This document shows positions 1 to 6,987 of a DNA stretch of 9,191 nt, one piece after another. Below the pieces are notes generated by a model, which was not told where the DNA came from, made no database searches, and saw only the letters and a list, made by a program, of their open reading frames with translations. Location: NCBI GenBank assembly GCA_009908585.1, contig JAAAOZ010000087.1, positions 1 through 9,191 of the forward strand. The letters run 5' to 3'. Each line of letters begins with the position of its first letter. Within the stretch, counting starts at the first letter, position 1. The translations under genes were made by a program, and so were the position numbers. The stretch is from Chloroflexota bacterium (GTDB taxonomy: Bacteria; Chloroflexota; Anaerolineae; B4-G1; SLSP01).

Positions 1-1235
1 TGGTCGTCGAGCCGCTCTACTTTCGGGATAATCAATTGGGCCTTGTGCTCTTTGAAGCGGACCCTTGGCAGGGAACGACCTATCACGTGCTGCGCGGGCA
101 GATCAGCAGCGCGCTAAAAGGCACGCTCTTGCTGGAGGAGGTGGGGGAGCGCGCGTATCAAATCCAGGCAGCCGCCGAGGTCGCGCAGATCGTCAGTAGC
201 TTCCTCGATCTCGATGTACTGATGGATCGGGTGGTTTCACTGGTGCGGGAGCGCTTCGATCTCTACTACGTCGGCCTCTTCTTGGTCGATGAAAGTGGTG
301 AATGGACGGACGAGCCGGATCGCTGGGTCGTCCTGCGGTCTGGCACTGGCGAGGCCGGCGAGGCGATGATGGCCGAGGGCCACAAGCTCGAGGTCGGCGG
401 CTCCTCGATGATCGGCCAGTGTGTGGCGAACCAAGAGGCGCGCATCGCGTTGGACGTGGGGCAGGCGGCGGTGCGATTTGACAATCCCCATCTGCCTGAC
501 ACGCACTCTGAGATGGCGCTGCCGTTGATCAGCCGTGGAGAGGCCATCGGCGCGCTGACCATTCAATCCGCAGAGCGCGCGGCCTTCTCGGAAGAGGACA
601 TCGCCGTCTTGCAGACGATGGCGAGTCAGGTGGCCATCGCGATTGAGAACACGCGCTTGTTGGATCAGGCGCAGACAGCGTTGGCTGAGATGGAAGCGAC
701 GCAGCGGCGTTATGTACGGCGCGGTTGGTCGGAGTTCGAGCGCCAGTTGGAGCAAACGGAGTACGAAGTCGCCCGCCCCGGCGCCGCGCCGGTCGATGAG
801 GATCTCACGGAGAAGATTCAGCGAGCGCTGGTCGCACGCGAGCCGCAAGTCGTCACGCCCGATGACGAGGCCGGGCCGGCGCGCTCGGTGCTGGTAGCGC
901 CCAGCCTCTTGCGCGGTCAGTCCATCGGCGGCTTGATGGTTCAGGATGATAGCGGCGAGCGCGAGTGGACCGATGACGAGATCGCGTTGATGGAGGTCGT
1001 CGCCGAGCGGATGGCGATCATCGCTGAGAATATGCGGCTCTTGGATGAGACGCAGCGCCGCGCGGCCCGCGAGCGGTTGACCTCCGAAATCTCAGAGCAC
1101 GTCCGAGGCGCTGCCACCGACATTGACGACGTGTTGCAGACGACCTTGCGCGAGTTGAGTGGGGCGTTGAAAGCCTCCGGGACGATTGTGATCGGCGCCG
1201 GTCATCGCCAGGAAGAGGCCCATCGGGATGAGTAG
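1..1235 (+). CDS. GAF-domain sensor protein, 5'-truncated by window edge
   Basis: The frame is already open at base 3 (VVEPLYFRDNQLG...), so the real start lies upstream and the TTG at 36 is not a start. About 410 residues are visible. The first ~45 (EPLYF, then RGQISSALKG) resemble a segment that precedes GAF domains in Chloroflexota proteins, often after a LacI-like periplasmic-binding fold; that upstream part is inferred, not seen. A full GAF domain follows at about nt 198-650 (FDLYYVGLFLVDESGEW, ARIALDVG, FDNPHLPDTHSEMALPL). A linker with RRGW leads to a half-length second GAF at about nt 879-1040 (WTDDEIALMEVVAERM). The tail (QRRAARERLTSEISEHV) resembles the first helix of a third GAF and stops at a TAG. 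There is no kinase, GGDEF or DNA-binding domain after the GAF region. The role is probably small-ligand or protein-interaction sensing; the ligand is unknown. The stop overlaps the next start by 8 bases. Confidence 0.85.
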   Translation, partial: VVEPLYFRDNQLGLVLFEADPWQGTTYHVLRGQISSALKGTLLLEEVGERAYQIQAAAEVAQIVSSFLDLDVLMDRVVSLVRERFDLYYVGLFLVDESGEWTDEPDRWVVLRSGTGEAGEAMMAEGHKLEVGGSSMIGQCVANQEARIALDVGQAAVRFDNPHLPDTHSEMALPLISRGEAIGALTIQSAERAAFSEEDIAVLQTMASQVAIAIENTRLLDQAQTALAEMEATQRRYVRRGWSEFERQLEQTEYEVARPGAAPVDEDLTEKIQRALVAREPQVVTPDDEAGPARSVLVAPSLLRGQSIGGLMVQDDSGEREWTDDEIALMEVVAERMAIIAENMRLLDETQRRAARERLTSEISEHVRGAATDIDDVLQTTLRELSGALKASGTIVIGAGHRQEEAHRDE

Positions 1236-3639
1236 CGAGAGAATAAAGGGAAGCGGTATGATGACGAGAAGTGTGAAATCGCAGGCTTATAGAGGGGCGG
1301 CTGTGATGCTCCTGGCGCTGGTGATGTTGAGCCTGGCGCCGCGAGCTTCCTACGCGCAGCGTGTGTCATCCCTTGCACAACAACTTGGACAACCATCGGA
1401 GCTTTCGCAAGCGTCGGATGAGGCCCGACGTCCGGTGTTGGTGGTGAATTCCTATCATCAGGGCTTATCGTGGACGGATGACATCGTCGCGGCGATCCGC
1501 GATACGTTGACGGGGCCTGAAAGTGACGTGGCGGGCGAGGTGGAGCTGTATATCGAATATATGGACACCAAGCGGTTGCCCTTCGATGAGGCCTACGCGC
1601 TGGAACTTTTCCAGATGTATCAGGAGAAGTATCGCGATGTCGCATTCGAGGTCATCATCGTCTCCGATAACAACGCCTTTGAGTTTATGCGTCAATATCA
1701 CGATCAGCTCTTCCCGGATGTGCCGGTGGTCTTTTGTGGCGTGAACTTCTTCCAGCCGGAGGATTTGCAGGGATACGAGATGTTCACAGGCGTCGTGGAA
1801 GAGGTGGATATTGATGCCACCTTGGAGGTCGCCTTGGCGCTGCACCCCCAAACTGAGCAAATCGTCGTGGTCAACGATATGACGGCGACCGGCCAGTTGA
1901 TTCAGAAGCAGTTTGAGCAGGTCCGGGCTTCCTATGAGGACGAGGTTGAGTTCGTCGTCTATCAGGGATTAGCGATTGAAGAATTGCGGGAGAGGCTGGG
2001 CCAGTTGCCGCCGAACAGCCTGGTGCTGCTCATCCTGCTGAACCGCGACGCGGCGGGCCGATTTTTCACCTATGAGGAGAGCATCGAGCAACTCTATGCC
2101 GCCACGGATCGTCCCATCTATGGCCTGTGGGATTTTTATATGGGGCGCGGGCTGGTCGGCGGGATGTTGGCCAATGGGACGTCGCAGGGGGAGGCGAGCG
2201 CGGAATTGGCAGCGCAAACTTTGGCAGGCGAAGAGGTCCAATCGATTCCCGTGATCAGTGAGAGTCCTAATCGATATATATTCGATTATGATCAGTTGCA
2301 GCGCTTTGGCATCTCGATTAATGCGTTGCCGGGCTATACTCCCAGTCTGCCGGGCTTCAGCGTCATTCTTAATCAGCCGCCGACCTTTGCTGAGCGATTT
2401 GGGCCTGGATTGATTATCGGGACTGTGATGTTAATGATATTCGCGGGGATTTTAGCCTTGCAGTTGAACAACCTGCGCAAGCAGCGCGAGATCCAGGCCG
2501 AGTTGCGCGAGAGCAACTTGGCGCTGGAGGCGACCCAGGAGGTTTTGGAGACGCGCGTCGAGGAGCGGACCTCGGAATTGCAGCGCCGTTCAGAGCAGCT
2601 CGAGGCGGCGGCTGTGGTGGCCCGCGATGCGGCGGCCATTCGTAGCATTGACCAGTTGATGGACACGATGGTTAATCTGATCTCCGAGCAGTTCGATTTC
2701 TATCATGCCGGCATCTTTTTGCTGGACGAGTCGCAGGAATATGCTGTGTTGGAGGCGGCCTCCTCGGAAGGCGGTAAGCGGATGTTGCAACGCGGCCATC
2801 GCCTGCGCGTCGGCAAGGATGCCGAGGGCATCGTGGGCTACGTGGCGAGGCAGGGCGAGCCGCGCATCGCGCTCGATGTTGGTCAGGATGCTGTGTGGTT
2901 CGATAACCCGGATCTGCCGGAGACGCGCTCGGAGATGGGGTTGCCGTTGATGATCCAGGACGAGGTGATTGGCGTGTTGAACGTCCAATCGAAGCGCGAG
3001 TCGGCCTTCTCCGATGAGGACATCTCGGTGTTGCAGACGATGGCGGACCAGTTGGCGTTGGCGATCCGCAATGCGCGCCTCTTAACGGAGAGCCAGCGCG
3101 CTTTGGATCGCTTAGAGATGCTCTATGGCGAGCGAACCCAGCAGGCATGGCGAGAAGAGGTCGGGACGCGCGGCTATCGTTATGATGGCATCGTCTTATC
3201 GCAAATCAGAAGCTCTGCTGATCTGCCACAACCTATCTTGGAGGCGGCCCCTCAAGACGTGCAGGAAACTGAAGGGGGGCAACTACTCGTTCCTGTGTTT
3301 TTGCAGGATCAAGTCGTGGGACAGATTGTGATGGAACGCGAAGAAGCCGGCCCCCAGTGGACTGAGAACGAGAAGGCATTGGCGCGCGCAATCGGTACGC
3401 AGGCCGGTTTGGCCTTGGAGAGCGCCCGTCTTTACGAGGATATCCAACGCCGCGCCGCCCGCGAGCGGCTAGCGTCTGAGATCACGTCCCGTGTGCGCGC
3501 TTCCACGGACGTAGACAACATCCTCCGGACGGCGATTGAGGAGCTGGGGCGATCGCTGCGGGCATCGGAGGGGCTGATACAATTGGAATATGTCGCTGAG
3601 GGCGAACCGGAACCTACACGAGGGAATGGGGAAACATGA
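1228..3639 (+). CDS. Substrate-binding domain (PF04392-like)/GAF fusion membrane sensor
   Basis: The 803 residues contain, in order: a signal peptide (residues ~11-43, hydrophobic core then ASYA before Gln44); an ABC_sub_bind (PF04392-type) domain at ~67-365 with NSYHQGLSW, YMDTKR, VIIVSDNNAFEF, VPVVFCGVN, FNR-like LLNRDAAGRFFTYEES, YGLWDFYMG and SPNRYIFDYDQL; a membrane helix at ~392-413; a coiled coil at ~414-465 (VEERTSEL); a full GAF at ~466-615; a YGERTQQAW...GYRY linker; a half GAF at ~684-737; and the RRAARER tail. The binding domain should lie outside the membrane and the GAFs inside. In known relatives the same extracellular domain is fused to histidine kinases; no kinase is present here, so output needs a partner. 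The ATG at 1228 has AGGAAGAGG at 1210-1218 and overlaps the previous stop. ATGs at 1258 and 1261 would give a tidier signal peptide and remain possible. The ligand is unknown. Confidence 0.88.
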   Translation: MSSERIKGSGMMTRSVKSQAYRGAAVMLLALVMLSLAPRASYAQRVSSLAQQLGQPSELSQASDEARRPVLVVNSYHQGLSWTDDIVAAIRDTLTGPESDVAGEVELYIEYMDTKRLPFDEAYALELFQMYQEKYRDVAFEVIIVSDNNAFEFMRQYHDQLFPDVPVVFCGVNFFQPEDLQGYEMFTGVVEEVDIDATLEVALALHPQTEQIVVVNDMTATGQLIQKQFEQVRASYEDEVEFVVYQGLAIEELRERLGQLPPNSLVLLILLNRDAAGRFFTYEESIEQLYAATDRPIYGLWDFYMGRGLVGGMLANGTSQGEASAELAAQTLAGEEVQSIPVISESPNRYIFDYDQLQRFGISINALPGYTPSLPGFSVILNQPPTFAERFGPGLIIGTVMLMIFAGILALQLNNLRKQREIQAELRESNLALEATQEVLETRVEERTSELQRRSEQLEAAAVVARDAAAIRSIDQLMDTMVNLISEQFDFYHAGIFLLDESQEYAVLEAASSEGGKRMLQRGHRLRVGKDAEGIVGYVARQGEPRIALDVGQDAVWFDNPDLPETRSEMGLPLMIQDEVIGVLNVQSKRESAFSDEDISVLQTMADQLALAIRNARLLTESQRALDRLEMLYGERTQQAWREEVGTRGYRYDGIVLSQIRSSADLPQPILEAAPQDVQETEGGQLLVPVFLQDQVVGQIVMEREEAGPQWTENEKALARAIGTQAGLALESARLYEDIQRRAARERLASEITSRVRASTDVDNILRTAIEELGRSLRASEGLIQLEYVAEGEPEPTRGNGET

Positions 3640-5147
3640 CAAAACGGGCAACAGACAGGTTTTGGGAAAGGCTATTCAAGTGGAATATCAGGCGCAAGCT
3701 GACCATCGCCTCGAGTCTGGTGATCATCCTGGCCGTATTGATGGGAGGTGTCAGTGTATGGCGGATGCATCTCCTCGCTCGTGCCGTTGATGATATATCC
3801 CTCATGGAGCAGCAGCGAGCCGGGTTGCTGATGCTTGCTGGCATCGTACTGATCATGGGGGTGGTTCTAAGCTGGCGGCGCTTTGTGTTCCAACGGATGA
3901 TCAGCTCCATCGCCGAACTGCGACAGGGCGTAACACGTGTTATGGACGGCGATCTAGACCACGAGTTAGACATTCGCACCGGCGACGAGCTTGAAGAACT
4001 GGGCAACGAGTTCAACAAGATGGTGGCATGGCTGACCGACCTGGTTGGCAGCCTGGAGGAGCGCGTCGCCGAGCGCACGCGTGATCTGGAGGATAGCCTA
4101 TTTGATCTAGAGGGCGCCGCCCAGGTCGCCCGGCAAGCGGCGTCGATCCGAGATCTTGACAAATTGTTGGACGAGACGGTCCACCTTATCTCAGTCATGT
4201 TTGGCTTCTATCACACCGGCATTTTCCTGATAGACGAGGCAGGGGAATATGCGATTTTGCAGGCGGCTTCCTCGGCGGGAGGATATCGGATGCTGGAACG
4301 CGGGCACCGGTTGAGAGTGGGGGGAGGGAGCATTGTCGGTTTTGTGGCCGACGTTGGTGTATCTCGCATCGCGCTGGACGTGGGCGAGGACGCAGTCCAT
4401 TTTAATAACCCAGATCTTCCTGAGACCCGCTCCGAGATGGCGGTGCCGCTTGAATCCCAGGGAGAGATCATCGGCGTAATTGACGTGCAGTCGCTAGAGA
4501 AGGGAGCGTTCACCGATCGGAACGTGACGATCATCAAGACGCTGAGCGACCAGATCACGCTGGCCATCAAGAACGCCCAACTGCTGAAGGAAAGCCAATG
4601 GGCGCTAAAGGAACTTGAGACCCTCTACGGGCGGCGGGTGCGTGAGGCATGGAGAGATCAGGCGGCTCATCGCCCCTCCGCCTATCGCTACACCGGTGTG
4701 AGCGTGGTGCCCGCCCCATCCGCCGCTACACCGGCATTGGAGGACTTGGGTCACCGTGAGGCAACCGTCATCCAGGAAGACGATGGGACCAGTTATCAAT
4801 TGGCAGCTCCCATCCGCCTGCGCGGGCAACGTATTGGCTCCATCGTCCTGCGGCGTAGTGCAGAGCAGGAGCCCTGGTCATCCGAGGACATCGCGCTGAT
4901 GGAAGAGGCCAGCGACCAGATCGCCCTGGCGTTGGAGAACGCCCGCTTGCTGGAGGACACGCAGCGCCGCGCCGCCCGTGAACAGATGCTGGGTGAGATC
5001 ACGTCCCGCATGCGCGAGACGTTGGACATGGACGCCATCCTCCAGACGGCTCTCCGCGAGATGGGAGAGCGGCTGGGTATTGCCGAGGTGGAGGTGCGGA
5101 TGGGGGCGGACAAAACGGTAGATTTGGATCAGGCCGAATCTGCATAA
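3636..5147 (+). CDS. Two-TM HAMP-GAF membrane signalling protein
   Basis: The 503 residues show two membrane helices (~22-42 and ~62-80) separated by only about 20 residues, so there is no room for a folded extracellular sensor. A HAMP domain follows (~82-137, GDELEELGNEFNKM), then a coiled coil (LEERVAERTRDL), a full GAF at ~165-316 (FYHTGIFLIDE, RIALDVGEDAVHF, LPETRSEMAVPL), a YGRRVREAW...YRY linker, a half GAF at ~385-440 and the RRAAREQ tail ending in an acidic extension. The HAMP lacks the usual proline in its first helix (ISSIAEL in place of an x-P-I pattern). There is no catalytic output domain. The ATG overlaps the previous stop as ATGA, with GGGGAAAC upstream, implying translational coupling to the substrate-binding/GAF fusion. 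It may receive its input in the cytoplasm through GAF or from neighbouring sensors in the membrane; that is inference. Confidence 0.87.
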   Translation: MTKRATDRFWERLFKWNIRRKLTIASSLVIILAVLMGGVSVWRMHLLARAVDDISLMEQQRAGLLMLAGIVLIMGVVLSWRRFVFQRMISSIAELRQGVTRVMDGDLDHELDIRTGDELEELGNEFNKMVAWLTDLVGSLEERVAERTRDLEDSLFDLEGAAQVARQAASIRDLDKLLDETVHLISVMFGFYHTGIFLIDEAGEYAILQAASSAGGYRMLERGHRLRVGGGSIVGFVADVGVSRIALDVGEDAVHFNNPDLPETRSEMAVPLESQGEIIGVIDVQSLEKGAFTDRNVTIIKTLSDQITLAIKNAQLLKESQWALKELETLYGRRVREAWRDQAAHRPSAYRYTGVSVVPAPSAATPALEDLGHREATVIQEDDGTSYQLAAPIRLRGQRIGSIVLRRSAEQEPWSSEDIALMEEASDQIALALENARLLEDTQRRAAREQMLGEITSRMRETLDMDAILQTALREMGERLGIAEVEVRMGADKTVDLDQAESA

Positions 5148-5160
5148 GCGGGAAGAGGAT

Positions 5161-5406
5161 ATGGACAAACGTAGCATTGTAGTGATAGGTATATCGGGAT
5201 ATGCGGGTCGGGTGCTTTTGCCCTACCTGACACAGGGCACCAGCGTGGACCGCGTGATCGGCGTCGACCGACGCTCCCTAGGGGACGTAAGCGCGGATAA
5301 GGTGACGTATCATCAGGTTGACGTCAGAGAAGCTGCGTGGGGGGAGATTCTCGAAGGAGCCGATACAGTACCAGAGGCCCTTGAGGTCTTTGTTGATGCT
5401 TTCTGA
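5161..5406 (+). pseudogene. Truncated N-terminus of NAD(P)-dependent SDR/epimerase
   Basis: An ATG 13 bases after the preceding stop, with GGAAGAGG just upstream (5151-5158), starts an 81-residue frame. Its beginning reads as a Rossmann fold: a hydrophobic strand, the glycine motif GISGYAG, then a second strand ending VIGVDRRSLG, where the acidic residue normally contacts the cofactor ribose. YHQVDVREAAW and EGADTV follow. This is the usual first ~70 residues of an extended short-chain dehydrogenase/nucleotide-sugar epimerase-like protein of about 300 residues. The expected HLAF-type continuation, the catalytic Tyr-x-x-x-Lys and the substrate domain are all absent. After about nt 5371 the sequence changes to an unrelated-looking end (PEALEVFVDAF) and then to GAF-gene sequence. 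I read it as a remnant of a gene cut by a deletion or recombination. The fragment cannot be catalytic, and its original substrate cannot be inferred. Confidence 0.65.
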
Positions 5407-5926
5407 TGGGGTTGGCCGATCAGGTGGCCGTCGCTATCGAAAATGCCGCCTCTTTACCGAGACGCAGGCAGCGCTCGAGGCGGAGCAGCGCGCTTACGGT
5501 GAGGTCAGCGCCGAGGCGTGGGCCGCGATCCGCGGCTACTTCTGCAGCGAGGAGGGCCTTAGAGCGATGAGTGATCCTATCGAATTATCCAGCGCCACGC
5601 CGGAGACCGGTGAGTTGAATGTTTTCACGATGCCGATTGAGTCGCGCGGTCAGGTGTTGGGTACGTTCCAGGCCCGTAAATCTAGCGAATGGGCCTCGGA
5701 CGAGGAGGCGCTCTTAGAAAGCTCACGCGATCAGTTGGGTGGGGCGTTAGAAAGCGCCCGCCTCTACGAGGATACGCAGCGCTGCGCGGCCCTTGAGCGA
5801 TTGATCAGTGAGGTTGCAACTCGGATGCGCGAGAGCTTGGATATGGAGATTGTGCTTAATACGGCCGTTCGCGAAATCAGTGAGGCATTGGAATTGGCAG
5901 CGTTAGATGTGCGATTGGATTTGTAA
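5406..5926 (+). pseudogene. Frameshifted 3' remnant of a GAF sensor gene
   Basis: The ATG at 5406 overlaps the SDR fragment's stop (TGATG) and opens with MGLADQVAVAIENA, the last helix of a full GAF domain. One base is then missing at about 5445-5450: the expected ENARLFTETQ continues only in another frame, from about 5447. The comparison with the dCache sensor supports this. Two matching blocks are offset by 3112 bases before this point (5413 and 8525) and by 3113 after it (5471 and 8584). The shifted frame then runs to the TAA at 5924-5926, encoding AYGEVSAEAW, a linker about 24 residues shorter than in the dCache sensor, a half GAF and a tail ending LDVRLDL. Most of the gene (sensor, HAMP, main GAF) is missing. 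It is a relative of the 6988-9111 gene, and its 3' end carries the upstream anchor of the repeat. A sequencing indel in a short C run could mimic the frameshift, but not the 5' truncation. Confidence 0.75.
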
Positions 5927-6006
5927 ATGTCTAAGGAGTAGTGAAATGAAATGCTATCGACTTCTGGGCTTTTTGGTGTTACTGGTAGGAATTTTGGCGG
6001 CGTGTG
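5907..6006 (+). repeat. Direct repeat copy 1 (pairs with 9092-9191)
   Basis: By hand alignment at a fixed offset of 3185 bases, 94 of 100 positions are identical and all six differences are transitions. The repeat covers the last codons of the GAF remnant, the spacer with its Shine-Dalgarno sequence, and the first 20 codons of the lipoprotein gene. The 166 bases immediately before it match the corresponding place before copy 2 at only about 75% (41 differences counted), so similarity rises abruptly near 5907. The right end cannot be judged because copy 2 reaches the window edge. Confidence 0.9.
5934..5938 (+). promoter_or_regulatory. Shine-Dalgarno site fixing the lipoprotein start
   Basis: AGGAG lies seven bases before the ATG at 5946. 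This favours 5946 over the in-frame ATG at 5907, which sits inside the preceding frame, has no such site, and would put 13 non-signal-like residues ahead of the lipoprotein signal. The same arrangement recurs before the second copy. Confidence 0.8.
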
Positions 6007-6914
6007 GCCCTGCTGAACCTGAGGCTGCGATCGTGGGCGTAGTTAACCCCTTTGGCATAGAGATGCCTATCGAAGGTTTCAAGGCTGGCTTGGCTGACTT
6101 GGATTATGTTGAAGGGGAAGACGTCAATTATGTGAACGCGGATATGTCGGGCGGGATGGCGGCATTAGAAAGTGCTGTCGAGGATCTGATGCAGAAAGAT
6201 GTGGATTTGATCCTGTGTGTCACCACACCCGCTTGTCAGACGGCTCAAAAGGTCACGGATGGCACGGACGTAGCGGTGCTCTTTGTGGCGGTAACCGATC
6301 CTGTGACGGCCGGTCTGGTCGAGGATTTCTCGGATCCGGGTGGTAATGTCACCGGCATCGTCTCAGCGGCTAAGGGGGCGGTAAATGAGGGCCGGGCGTT
6401 GGAGTGGCTCTTGCAAGTTGCGCCTGATATTGAGCAGGTCTTTGTGCCTTACAATCCAGATGATCCGGTGACACTGACAAAGTTGGGCGCGGTGCAGGAT
6501 GCGGCTGCGAAATTGGGCGTCGAGTTGATATTGCAAGAAGTACAGTCGTCAGATGCGGCCGCAACAATTCCCAGCAGCATACCGGAGAATGCGGATGCCC
6601 TTCTAACTTTCTCTGAACGGGTGTTTAATGTCTCGATCGTTCAAGAGCTGGCCGCAGCAGCCATTGAGCGGGATTTACCCTATCTGGCGCCCGGTGTGGA
6701 ATATGGGGCGCTGCTCTCCTATGCCCCTACGTTGTCCGCCATCGGTCGTCAGGCCGCCCGACTGGCCGATCAGATCCTGCGCGGAAGCAGCCCAGCCGAC
6801 CTGCCCGTGGAGACGCCGGAGTTCTTTTTGACCATCAATCTCAAAACGGCAGAGGCTATTGGCCTGGACATACCTGATGAGGTTCTGCGCCAAGCAGATG
6901 ACATCATCCGCTGA
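5946..6914 (+). CDS. PF04392-type (TrpX-like) substrate-binding lipoprotein
   Basis: The 322-residue protein begins with a lipoprotein signal: a short basic start, a hydrophobic core, and lipobox LAAC with the lipid-bearing Cys20. The mature part matches the ABC_sub_bind family throughout: VVNPFGI near the start, FVAVTDPVTAGLV at ~113-125, PGGNVTGIVS at ~131-140, LAPGVEYGALLSY at ~247-259, and the typical end FLTINLKTAEAIGLDIP followed by a helix. The length is normal for the family. Relatives bind amino acids or related small molecules for ABC import, but no permease or ATPase gene accompanies it here. It sits between a broken and an intact GAF sensor gene, so it may deliver ligand to a sensor; this is inference. 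Cys91 and Cys97 flank the TTPA loop where relatives more often have small residues. AGGAG precedes the start. Confidence 0.88.
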   Translation: MKCYRLLGFLVLLVGILAACGPAEPEAAIVGVVNPFGIEMPIEGFKAGLADLDYVEGEDVNYVNADMSGGMAALESAVEDLMQKDVDLILCVTTPACQTAQKVTDGTDVAVLFVAVTDPVTAGLVEDFSDPGGNVTGIVSAAKGAVNEGRALEWLLQVAPDIEQVFVPYNPDDPVTLTKLGAVQDAAAKLGVELILQEVQSSDAAATIPSSIPENADALLTFSERVFNVSIVQELAAAAIERDLPYLAPGVEYGALLSYAPTLSAIGRQAARLADQILRGSSPADLPVETPEFFLTINLKTAEAIGLDIPDEVLRQADDIIR

Positions 6915-6975
6915 AGTGGCTGCTATCGGTGGCCTAGGCCTAGCGGTATCGTGTCTACGGAAATGACTTACGGAA

Positions 6976-6980
6976 AGAGG
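6976..6980 (+). promoter_or_regulatory. Shine-Dalgarno site of the dCache sensor gene
   Basis: AGAGG, within a purine-rich GAAAGAGGAAAG run, lies seven bases before the ATG at 6988 and supports that start. The 73-base spacer 6915-6987 between the lipoprotein stop and this gene is the longest non-coding gap in the window. It holds this site and the short perfect palindrome GGCCTAGGCC at 6931-6940. I see no clear promoter or terminator in it. Confidence 0.65.
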
Positions 6981-6987
6981 AAAGTCT

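Noticed and set aside
36..38. TTG as the start of the first gene
   Set aside because: The same frame is open to base 3 with recognisable family sequence (EPLYFRDNQLG), so the gene continues off the left edge.
198..650. Bilin-binding (phytochrome-like) GAF domains
   Set aside because: The neighbouring PAS/PHY domains and chromophore-binding motifs are absent. The cysteine seen in QCVANQ and WCVRH belongs to the ordinary pattern of this GAF group.
237..848. Long minus-strand open frames across the GAF genes
   Set aside because: They are antisense to well-supported GAF genes, show no family resemblance and follow from codon bias.
5318..5446. N-terminal extension of the GAF remnant in its downstream frame
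   Set aside because: That frame before about 5447 gives no family resemblance, while the neighbouring frames give Rossmann and GAF sequence. It is an accidental open stretch.
5927..5941. Tiny ATG frame directly after the GAF remnant stop as a leader peptide
   Set aside because: It is four codons long, overlaps the Shine-Dalgarno site, and its sequence and length differ in the second copy. Nothing suggests attenuation.
5907..5945. Longer lipoprotein with the start at 5907
   Set aside because: The added residues derive from the preceding gene's end in another frame. The good AGGAG and lipoprotein signal point to 5946, and copy 2 lacks an ATG at the equivalent place (ACG).
6931..6940. Palindrome GGCCTAGGCC as a terminator or operator
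   Set aside because: It allows only a short stem with too small a loop, has no following T run and no second copy; ten palindromic bases are too little to support a function.
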